Positions 1 to 5,301 of a DNA stretch of 6,973 nucleotides are shown here, piece by piece (position 1 is the first letter of the stretch; each line of letters opens with the position of its first letter). The notes under the pieces are model-generated. The model was not told where the DNA came from. It was given only the letters and a program-made list of their open reading frames with translations, and did no database searches. Source of the stretch: an uncultured Eubacteriales bacterium (GTDB taxonomy: Bacteria > Bacillota > Clostridia > Oscillospirales > Oscillospiraceae). Position numbers and translations under genes: made by a program. Location: the NCBI GenBank assembly GCA_900549885.1, contig URQA01000130.1, forward strand, positions 1 to 6,973, in the 5' to 3' direction.

Positions 1-15
1 CCTGTCAATGACAGG
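1..15. repeat. Inverted repeat at the left edge
   Basis: CCTGTCA (1-7) and TGACAGG (9-15) are perfect inverted copies around one base. As RNA it could fold only with a shorter stem of five pairs. It may be the remnant of an upstream gene's terminator or a protein-binding palindrome cut by the window edge. Confidence 0.3.
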
Positions 16-63
16 CCGGGCACCAGGCTCTTATTGATTCCTTAATATCATATGCACAATCTT

Positions 64-94
64 TTGCCCGGTTTTAGCTCCTACATATTATAAT
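64..94 (+). promoter_or_regulatory. Putative sigma-A promoter of the small membrane protein gene
   Basis: A perfect TATAAT lies at 89-94, about 25 bases before the start codon at 119. The best -35 candidate is TTGCCC at 64-69, which matches TTGACA at four of six positions with a 19-base spacer, longer than ideal. The -10 box is convincing in an AT-rich stretch; the -35 box is weak, so an activator may be needed or the true -35 may differ. Confidence 0.45.
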
Positions 95-104
95 AATGCC
101 ACAT

Positions 105-112
105 AAGGAGGG
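105..112 (+). promoter_or_regulatory. Strong ribosome binding site fixing the start at 119
   Basis: AAGGAGGG ends six bases before the ATG at 119, close to the ideal Gram-positive Shine-Dalgarno sequence and spacing. It is the main reason to treat the short reading frame that follows as a real gene. Confidence 0.75.
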
Positions 113-118
113 ATTGCT

Positions 119-313
119 ATGGCAACTGTGAGAGGGCGTATACGCCGCTTGGAAAAGTACGTTGATGCGGCTTTCGAAAAATTTGTTTTCCACCATAAGA
201 TCCTAGGTTGCTTACTGATATTTATTGGAATCCCTCTGGCTACGCTGGCGGCAGTGTGTGCCTGCTCGGCCATCCTTGCGCTGCCCGTGGTATGGGTGTT
301 GGGCCTGATGTGA
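119..313 (+). CDS. Small membrane protein of unknown function (64 aa)
   Basis: I do not recognise this protein as a named family. It begins with a basic, probably amphipathic segment (residues 1-27, many Arg and Lys) and then runs almost uninterrupted hydrophobic residues from about 28 to 64, enough for one long or two short membrane helices with a Pro near residue 39 and another near 56. Two Cys residues sit close together at CAC (47-49). A cytoplasmic N-terminus is expected from the positive-inside rule. Its own TATAAT and AAGGAGGG sites support expression. It lies 170 bases upstream of kdpD on the same strand, but a hairpin and a separate kdpD promoter lie between them, so co-transcription is not assured. 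KdpF, the small subunit of the Kdp pump, is also a small hydrophobic peptide, but it is about half this length, has a single helix, and sits next to kdpA; I therefore do not make that assignment. Presence as a gene is likely; function is unknown. Confidence 0.7.
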   Translation: MATVRGRIRRLEKYVDAAFEKFVFHHKILGCLLIFIGIPLATLAAVCACSAILALPVVWVLGLM

Positions 314-359
314 TCCACCGTAGGTGAAAGCCTGCCGTAACTCTAGATGGCGCGTTAAA

Positions 360-385
360 AAATCACCCACATAAAAGGGTGATTT
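360..385. terminator. Hairpin between the small gene and kdpD, terminator-like mainly leftward
   Basis: AAATCACCC (360-368) and GGGTGATTT (377-385) form a perfect 9-bp stem with an 8-base loop. Reading the minus strand, the stem runs into six T residues (A-run at 357-362 on the plus strand), the layout of an intrinsic terminator for leftward transcription. Reading rightward, only three T residues are available and they belong to the stem, so termination of the small gene would be weaker. No minus-strand gene lies immediately to the right that needs a terminator here. Confidence 0.5.
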
Positions 386-394
386 CGACCACTC

Positions 395-417
395 TTTAGC
401 TGGGAAATTTATTTAGC
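395..417 (+). repeat. Direct repeat of TTTAGC upstream of the kdpD promoter
   Basis: TTTAGC occurs at 395-400 and 412-417, starts 17 bases apart, roughly 45 to 67 bases before the expected kdpD transcription start. A third copy lies at 73-78, just upstream of the TATAAT of the small gene. The placement would suit an activator site, but the hexamer is AT-rich and short, so chance is a serious alternative. Confidence 0.25.
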
Positions 418-425
418 AATTTGTG

Positions 426-455
426 CGGACAAAAGCCCACTAATTATGCTATAAT
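426..455 (+). promoter_or_regulatory. Extended -10 promoter of kdpDE
   Basis: TGCTATAAT at 447-455 is a perfect extended -10 element (TG, one base, then TATAAT). The -35 candidate CGGACA at 426-431 matches TTGACA at four of six positions with an 18-base spacer; extended -10 promoters tolerate a weak -35. Transcription would start near 462, leaving a short leader of about 22 bases, too short for a riboswitch. The promoter shows that kdpDE can be expressed independently of genes upstream. Confidence 0.7.
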
Positions 456-468
456 AAATACTCAGTTG

Positions 469-479
469 AAAGGAGGGGG
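469..479 (+). promoter_or_regulatory. Ribosome binding site that sets the kdpD start at 484
   Basis: AAAGGAGGGGG begins at 469, with its GGAGG core at 472-476, seven bases before ATG 484. The reading frame is open back to a TTG at 421, but that codon has no ribosome site and lies upstream of the mapped -10 box, so the ATG at 484 is chosen. Confidence 0.85.
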
Positions 480-483
480 CGAC

Positions 484-3129
484 ATGGGAACGGCTGTTCA
501 GCCTAATCAGAGGGTAGAAAAGAGGCATGGAAAGCTCACAATTTTTACCAGCTATTTTTCTGGCGCTGGAAAGAGCTACCGGATGCTGGAGACGGCCAAG
601 CGTGTTAAGCGGGCAGGTGTGGACGTGGCGGTGGGAGTGGTTTCCTGCGACCAGTGGCCCCAGACAAAGGCGCTGGCAGAAGGGCTTGAGAGGCTTCCCT
701 GCAAAGCCGTCGCATGCGGCGGACAAACCGAGTATGAGCTTGACTTGGATGTATGCCTGAGGCGCCAGCCGCAGTTGCTGTTGATTGACGACCTTTCTCA
801 TCGAAATGTGGATGATACCCGCAACAAAAAAAGGTACCAAGATATTAAGGAGCTGTTAAAGGCGGGGATAGATGTCTACACTACATTGGATGTCCAGCAT
901 ATTGAGAGCATTCAGGACACGGTTTCCGCCATAGTGGGAAGCGTGATTCCCGAACGGATTCCGGACGATGTGTTCGACCAGGCCGCACAGGTGGAATTTG
1001 TAGATATTGAACCAGAAACGCTTCAGAGGCGTCTGGCTGAACAGAATAAGAGAACGCTTCTGTCCAGTTGTTCCCTGCCGCAGTTGAGCGCGCTTCGGGA
1101 GATTGCTCTTCGCCGGTGTGCAGACCGCGCCGCACAATTCGCCCAAGGCAGGCAGAGTCCGGCAAAATACCGCACTGAGGAACAGATCTTGGTGTGCCTT
1201 TCTCCGTTTGAGTCCAATGAGAAGGTCATCCGCACTGCGGCCCGGATGGCAGGGGCGTTTCGATGCGGCTTTACTGCGCTGTTTGTTGAAACGAAGGACT
1301 TTCAATGGACACCCCAGGCAGACCAGGAGCGGTTGAAGGCAAATTTTCGCCTGGCGCAGCAGCTGGGTGCGTCTGTTGAAACGGTTTACGGCGATGATGT
1401 CGCCTACCAGATTGCAGAGTTTGCGAGGCTGTCCGGAGTAACAAAAATTGTGCTGGGACGTAGTGGAACGCCCGGTAGGACGCTGCTCCACCCACAGACG
1501 CTGACGGAACGGCTGATTGAATTGATTCCGGAGCTGGATATCCATATTATTCCGGACACTCAGACGAACCGACGGTTTGCGGCCAGGTACCGGGCTGTTA
1601 TCCATGCGCCTTCCATATCTCTGCTGGATCTGATCAAAAGCGTACTGATCCTTGTTCTGTCCACCTTGGTGGGATTTGTATTTTACTATCTTGGCCTGAG
1701 CGAAGCAAATATCATTACGCTCTATATTCTGGGCGTTATGCTGGTTTCGGTGTTTACCAAAAGCTCTGTTTGTAGCTTGATTGCGGCCATCGTCAGCGTG
1801 TTGACCTTTAATTTTTTCTTTACGGAACCAAGATTTTCTCTGCATGCCTATGACAGCGACTACCCGGTCACATTTGTGGTCATGTTCCTGGCAGCGCTTT
1901 TGACTGGCTCTCTGGCAACTAGGCTGAAGTCCCACGCGGCGCGGTCGGCCCAGGTGGCCCGGCGGACTAGGCTGCTGTTTGAGACCAGCCAGAATCTGCA
2001 AAAGGCGGAAAGCCAGCGGGAGATCATCCAGATCACCGCCGGGCAGCTGCTGAAGATTTTCCAGCGGGATATTGTGGCGTACCCTGTAAATGGTGGGGAA
2101 CTGGGCCAGCCGGAGGTTTTTCCGGCAAATGAGTCGCTGCCCGGAGATATGTACAGTTCGGAGAAGGAACGGCAGGCGGCCCACTGGGTCATGATGAATA
2201 ACAAGCGGGCTGGCGCTGGGACAGAGACCCTCTCCGACGCCCGATGCACGTATCTGTCTGTCCGCATTGGGGAACAGGTATACGGTGTGGTGGGAATCGC
2301 CGCTTCAGATAAGGAACTGGATTCCATTGAAAACAGCCTGCTTCTTTCCGTGCTGGGTGAGTGCGCCTTAGCCCTGGAAAACCAGAAAAACCTGGAAGAG
2401 AAGGAGGCTGCCGCAGTTCTGGCAAAAAACGAACAACTCCGGGCCAATCTGCTGCGGTCTATCTCCCATGACTTACGCACACCCCTGACCTCTATCTCGG
2501 GGAATGCCAGCAATCTCCTGTCCAACGGAGAGCTGTTTGACGCAAAGACCAAGCAACAGATGTATACCGACATCTATGATGACGCCATGTGGCTGATCAA
2601 CCTGGTGGAAAACCTGCTGTCCGTCAGCCGGCTGGAAGAGGGCAGGATGAACCTGCGGCTGTCCACTGAGCTGATCGACGAGGTAGTGGCCGAGGCCCTG
2701 CGGCACATCAACCGGAAAAGTGCGGAATACCACCTGCATGTGCACAGCGGCGGGGAGTTTCTTTTGGCCCAGATGGATGCCAGGCTGATCGTGCAGGTGC
2801 TCATCAATATCATTGACAACGCCATCAAGTATACGCCCCCCGGCTCTGACATTGAAATTGGCTGGAAGCGGCAGGGCAAATGGATTTTGATTTCCATTGC
2901 GGACAACGGGCCTGGGATTCCGGATGAGGCCAAACCCCATATTTTTGAGATGTTTTACAGCGCGTCCAATCGGATTGCGGACAGCCGCCGGAGTATGGGG
3001 CTGGGACTGGCGCTGTGCAAAGCCATTGTCAACGCCCATGGCGGGGAGATTACGGTATCGGACAACGCGCCCCATGGGTCGGTATTCACATTTTCAGTAC
3101 CAGCCGGGGAGGTAGAGCTGCATGAATAA
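484..3129 (+). CDS. kdpD: KdpD potassium-sensing histidine kinase (881 aa)
   Basis: KdpD is the membrane sensor kinase that responds to potassium limitation and phosphorylates KdpE. Domains in order are all visible. The N-terminal KdpD nucleotide-binding domain (about 17-215) has a Walker A-like SGAGKS ending at Lys30-Ser31 and a Walker B-like LIDDLSH (100-106). A USP-like domain follows (about 235-365), then four closely spaced membrane helices (DUF4118; about 384-404, 410-424, 429-446, 462-478) with a basic cluster after the last (480-496). Next come a GAF-like region (about 500-625), a coiled helix, HisKA with HDLRTP (His662 is the phosphoacceptor), and an ATPase domain with an N box (Asn775, Asn779), DNGPGIP (807-813) and GLGL (839-842). 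Length agrees with the family, about 890 residues. The kinase core is complete. The N-terminal domain departs from family signatures: HGR is replaced near 56-58, DELAHTN reads DDLSHRN, and GSRH reads DTRN. The stop overlaps kdpE by 8 bases. No kdpFABC is visible. Confidence 0.96.
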   Translation: MGTAVQPNQRVEKRHGKLTIFTSYFSGAGKSYRMLETAKRVKRAGVDVAVGVVSCDQWPQTKALAEGLERLPCKAVACGGQTEYELDLDVCLRRQPQLLLIDDLSHRNVDDTRNKKRYQDIKELLKAGIDVYTTLDVQHIESIQDTVSAIVGSVIPERIPDDVFDQAAQVEFVDIEPETLQRRLAEQNKRTLLSSCSLPQLSALREIALRRCADRAAQFAQGRQSPAKYRTEEQILVCLSPFESNEKVIRTAARMAGAFRCGFTALFVETKDFQWTPQADQERLKANFRLAQQLGASVETVYGDDVAYQIAEFARLSGVTKIVLGRSGTPGRTLLHPQTLTERLIELIPELDIHIIPDTQTNRRFAARYRAVIHAPSISLLDLIKSVLILVLSTLVGFVFYYLGLSEANIITLYILGVMLVSVFTKSSVCSLIAAIVSVLTFNFFFTEPRFSLHAYDSDYPVTFVVMFLAALLTGSLATRLKSHAARSAQVARRTRLLFETSQNLQKAESQREIIQITAGQLLKIFQRDIVAYPVNGGELGQPEVFPANESLPGDMYSSEKERQAAHWVMMNNKRAGAGTETLSDARCTYLSVRIGEQVYGVVGIAASDKELDSIENSLLLSVLGECALALENQKNLEEKEAAAVLAKNEQLRANLLRSISHDLRTPLTSISGNASNLLSNGELFDAKTKQQMYTDIYDDAMWLINLVENLLSVSRLEEGRMNLRLSTELIDEVVAEALRHINRKSAEYHLHVHSGGEFLLAQMDARLIVQVLINIIDNAIKYTPPGSDIEIGWKRQGKWILISIADNGPGIPDEAKPHIFEMFYSASNRIADSRRSMGLGLALCKAIVNAHGGEITVSDNAPHGSVFTFSVPAGEVELHE
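3106..3112 (+). promoter_or_regulatory. kdpE ribosome binding site inside the end of kdpD
   Basis: GGGGAGG lies nine bases before the ATG at 3122, within the last codons of kdpD. With the 8-base gene overlap it indicates translational coupling of the two proteins. Confidence 0.7.
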
Positions 3130-3823
3130 ACCACTGATTTTGGTCGTTGAGGACGATGCGCCGGTGCGCAATCTGATCACAACGACGCTGAAAGCGCATG
3201 ATTACCGTTTCCTTACTGCGGCCAACGGGGAGTCGGCCATTCTGGAGGCCAGCTCCCACAACCCGGAGATCATGCTGCTGGATCTGGGGCTGCCGGATAT
3301 CGACGGGGTGGAGGTAATCCGCCGGGTCCGCTCCTGGTCCCAAATGCCCATCATCGTCATCAGTGCCCGCAGCGAGGACGCGGATAAGATCGACGCGCTG
3401 GATGCCGGGGCGGACGATTATCTGACCAAGCCGTTCTCTGTGGAAGAGCTGCTCGCCCGGCTGCGGGTGACGCAGCGCCGCCTGACAGTCCTCCAGGCCG
3501 GGGTGGCAAATACAGAGCCTGTGTTTACCAATGGGAAATTGAAGGTGGATTATGCTGCAGGCTGTGCCTTCCTGGATGGGGAGGAGCTTCATCTGACACC
3601 CAGTGAGTATAAGCTGCTGTGCCTGTTGTGCAGGAACGTGGGCAAGGTGCTGACCCATACCTTTATCACGCAGCAGATCTGGGGAAGAAGCTGGGAGAAC
3701 GATGTAGCATCCCTGCGGGTATTCATGGCGACCCTTCGTAAAAAGCTGGAAAAGGAACCCGGTTCGCCCCAGTATATCCAGACTCATATTGGGGTAGGCT
3801 ACCGGATGCTGAAGGTGGAATAA
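3122..3823 (+). CDS. kdpE: KdpE response regulator, OmpR family (233 aa)
   Basis: KdpE is the cytoplasmic DNA-binding partner of KdpD that normally activates the potassium-pump operon. The receiver domain (about 4-118) has the acidic pocket Glu10-Asp11-Asp12, the phosphoacceptor Asp54 in LLDLGLPD, Ser81 at the switch position and Lys103 in the TKPF motif. The KdpE-like run GADDYLTKPF is intact. The C-terminal winged helix (about 135-231) shows LTPSEYKLL (158-166), the recognition-helix region with SLRVFMATLRKKLE, and the terminal hairpin IGVGYRM. Length is usual for the family. The gene starts inside the last codons of kdpD and has its own GGGGAGG site, so both are one transcription unit. All residues needed for phosphorylation are present. 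OmpR-family membership is certain; the name kdpE rests on the adjoining kdpD and on the motif wording. A KdpE binding site could not be identified with confidence. Confidence 0.95.
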   Translation: MNKPLILVVEDDAPVRNLITTTLKAHDYRFLTAANGESAILEASSHNPEIMLLDLGLPDIDGVEVIRRVRSWSQMPIIVISARSEDADKIDALDAGADDYLTKPFSVEELLARLRVTQRRLTVLQAGVANTEPVFTNGKLKVDYAAGCAFLDGEELHLTPSEYKLLCLLCRNVGKVLTHTFITQQIWGRSWENDVASLRVFMATLRKKLEKEPGSPQYIQTHIGVGYRMLKVE

Positions 3824-3886
3824 CGGGACAGCCCGCCGGAAGGAAATACCGTTCCTGAGGGCTTGGTATTCTGCCTTCGAAATGAG

Positions 3887-3919
3887 AGCGCCCTGTCGGC
3901 ATAGGTCCGGCAGGGCGCT
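3887..3919 (+). terminator. Terminator-like hairpin after kdpE
   Basis: AGCGCCCTGTCGG (3887-3899) pairs with CCGGCAGGGCGCT (3907-3919): 13 base pairs with a single G-U wobble and a 7-base loop. Only three T residues follow (3919-3921), so efficiency may be partial. The position, 63 bases after the kdpE stop, fits the end of the kdpDE transcript. Some read-through into the transporter gene is possible, because no clear promoter was found for that gene. Confidence 0.65.
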
Positions 3920-4055
3920 TTGCTGTGGCCGGTATGTGTCCGGAACAGACAAAAATAGTTCCTGCAGTTGGCTGCCGGGGCTGATGCTTTTTTAACAGGA
4001 AGCCATTATGATAAGTAGGGGAGCACGGGAATGTCCCTCTGCCGGAGCAAAGGAT

Positions 4056-4061
4056 GGGAGG
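4056..4061 (+). promoter_or_regulatory. Ribosome binding site favouring the MFS start at 4071
   Basis: GGGAGG ends nine bases before ATG 4071. The alternative ATG at 4008 has only AGGAAG (3997-4002) five bases upstream, and would add a 21-residue hydrophilic leader before the first membrane helix. Confidence 0.6.
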
Positions 4062-4070
4062 CCTGTACAT

Positions 4071-5240
4071 ATGGGGCAAAAGAAAATGCTGGTTCTGACG
4101 ATGCTGTGCATCTCGCTGTTCCAGATGGGAATGGTAGGGTTGGCACCCGTGGTGTCCGCGGTGGTGGATGCCTTCCCTGGCACATCGGCGCTGGCTGCGC
4201 AGATGGCCACCACCTTTTTGAACCTGGTGCTGGTGGGAGTTGCGTTGCTGTCAGGCACAATTTCCCGGCATTTTGGGCGCCGGAAAATGTGTGCCGGCGG
4301 GATGCTGCTGTTTGCACTGGCGGGGATATGCGGTGCTTTTTTCACAGTGGGGCTGTGGGCGGTCTTTGTTTGGTCGGCTTTTTTGGGGGCCGGGACCGGG
4401 CTGTTCGTCCCGGCGGTGTCCAGCATGATGATCGACTATCTGGATGACGGGGAGCGCAGTGCGGTGGCCGGACTTCAGACAGCTTTTGTCAACTTGGGAG
4501 GTATGGCTTTGAGCTTTCTGGCCGGGCTGCTGGCGGGGACGGTATGGAGCAACGCTTATCTGGTGTTCCTGGCTGCGGTGCCGGTGTTTTTCCTGTGCCT
4601 GTGCGGTCTGCCCCGGGAGAAAGCTGCGCCGGGAAAGGCTGATAGAGGTTGGAGATCCGGTAAGCTCCCCCGGGCGGTGTGGCTGGCCGCCCTCCAGACC
4701 TTTTTGTTTGCTGTGCTCTATTTTGCCTTTTCCACCAATATCTCGCTGCTCTTGGTGGAGCGGGGAGTGACAGACACGGCCATGTCTGGAATAGCCACGG
4801 CCATTTTTATGCTGGGCGGCTGCCTGTTCGGCTTTGTGTTTACCAGGCTTCTGGGGCTATGCAAAGGATGGACCGCCTGTTTGGCTTTTGTTTTGCTGGC
4901 GGCCAGCTATCTGGTAATCTATTGCTTCGACGGTATTGTTCCATTGCTGGCGGCCGCCTTTGTGGGGGGCGGCAGCCTCAGTGTCATATTTCCGTTCTTT
5001 TTGGTCACGATCGCAGGCCAGGTAGATCCGACAGTTTCTGTCATGGCATCCTCTCTCATTCTCTCGGTAGGGCCAAACCTAGGCTCCTTCGTCTCGCCTA
5101 TGATTCTGACCAACCTATCTAGACTTTTGTTCGGTCCTGGGGTATCGGGACGCTTCCTTTTGGCCGCCATTTTGGCGGTCAGTCTGGCTGGTGTTCTGTT
5201 TGCCCTAGGGTTGAAGAAGAGGGGGGCAGCTATAAAATGA
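4071..5240 (+). CDS. MFS transporter, DHA1-like, substrate unknown (389 aa)
   Basis: This is a 12-helix major facilitator superfamily protein of the cytoplasmic membrane, presumably a proton-coupled exporter or importer. Helix 1 begins almost at once (about 6-30). The loop between helices 2 and 3 carries the family signature GTISRHFGRRK (62-72), corresponding to MFS motif A. A second conserved stretch, SAVAGLQTAFVNLGG (130-144), precedes helix 5, and the central cytoplasmic loop with basic residues is at about 181-201. The second half ends with LKKRG near residue 381 after helix 12. The length of about 390 residues is normal for a DHA1-type carrier. I prefer the ATG at 4071 for its GGGAGG site; starting at 4008 would give 410 residues. 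The substrate cannot be read from the sequence; drug or metabolite export is common in this group but is only a family expectation. It follows kdpE by 247 bases beyond a hairpin and converges with the PucR-type regulator, so no operon partner is visible. Confidence 0.88.
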   Translation: MGQKKMLVLTMLCISLFQMGMVGLAPVVSAVVDAFPGTSALAAQMATTFLNLVLVGVALLSGTISRHFGRRKMCAGGMLLFALAGICGAFFTVGLWAVFVWSAFLGAGTGLFVPAVSSMMIDYLDDGERSAVAGLQTAFVNLGGMALSFLAGLLAGTVWSNAYLVFLAAVPVFFLCLCGLPREKAAPGKADRGWRSGKLPRAVWLAALQTFLFAVLYFAFSTNISLLLVERGVTDTAMSGIATAIFMLGGCLFGFVFTRLLGLCKGWTACLAFVLLAASYLVIYCFDGIVPLLAAAFVGGGSLSVIFPFFLVTIAGQVDPTVSVMASSLILSVGPNLGSFVSPMILTNLSRLLFGPGVSGRFLLAAILAVSLAGVLFALGLKKRGAAIK

Positions 5241-5256
5241 GAATGGATATGGAAAC

Positions 5257-5297
5257 AAACCAAGCGGCCCTGGCTTTTGCCAGGGCCGCTTAGGTTT
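5257..5297. terminator. Shared bidirectional terminator between convergent genes
   Basis: AAGCGGCCCTGGC (5262-5274) and GCCAGGGCCGCTT (5279-5291) form a perfect 13-bp stem with a TTTT loop. The outer AAACC (5257-5261) and GGTTT (5293-5297) extend it by five pairs past one bulged A. On the minus strand the stem is followed by a T-rich stretch. It lies between the stops of the MFS gene and the regulator gene and should serve both, though neither side has a long uninterrupted T run. Confidence 0.8.
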
Positions 5298-5301
5298 GGG
5301 A

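Larger units (their letters stand above)
3824..4070 (+). other. Intergenic region between kdpE and the MFS gene
   Basis: Apart from the GC-rich hairpin at 3887-3919, this gap holds a weak inverted repeat AATACC/GGTATT (3845-3850, 3865-3870), a second short one GGAAC/GTTCC around 3940-3960, and a T6 run at 3988-3993 without a good stem in front of it. I found no convincing -35/-10 pair for the transporter gene and no further gene. An in-frame ATG at 4008 would extend the transporter upstream; see that entry. Confidence 0.4.

Noticed and set aside
1..45. Reading frame from base 1 to a TAA at 43-45 that could be the tail of an upstream protein
   Set aside because: Only 14 codons are visible and nothing in them is recognisable, so it cannot be told from chance.
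16..71. CCGGGCA (16-22) and TGCCCGG (65-71) followed by TTTT, a possible terminator or riboswitch stem
   Set aside because: The loop would be 42 bases with no clear inner structure, and the 3' arm overlaps the proposed -35 region of the small gene. A chance match is likely.
88..318. Minus-strand 76-codon frame opposite the small membrane gene
   Set aside because: It starts with GTG without a ribosome site and mirrors the plus-strand gene, which has a strong site and a plausible membrane protein.
314..483. Cyclic-di-AMP or other riboswitch ahead of kdpD
   Set aside because: The expected transcript leader is about 22 bases, and the gap shows only one simple hairpin, not a multi-stem aptamer.
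856..2184. Long 442-codon minus-strand frame inside kdpD, and other long antisense frames within kdpD and kdpE
   Set aside because: These lie opposite well-supported genes, their translations look low-complexity in composition and show no known domain, and none has a convincing start site.
3964..3993. T6 run before the MFS gene as a second terminator or attenuator
   Set aside because: The best stem before it is about five pairs with two wobbles and is separated from the T run by four bases.
4008..4070. Upstream ATG at 4008 as the MFS start
   Set aside because: It adds a hydrophilic leader unusual for this family and has a weaker ribosome site than the ATG at 4071. It remains possible.
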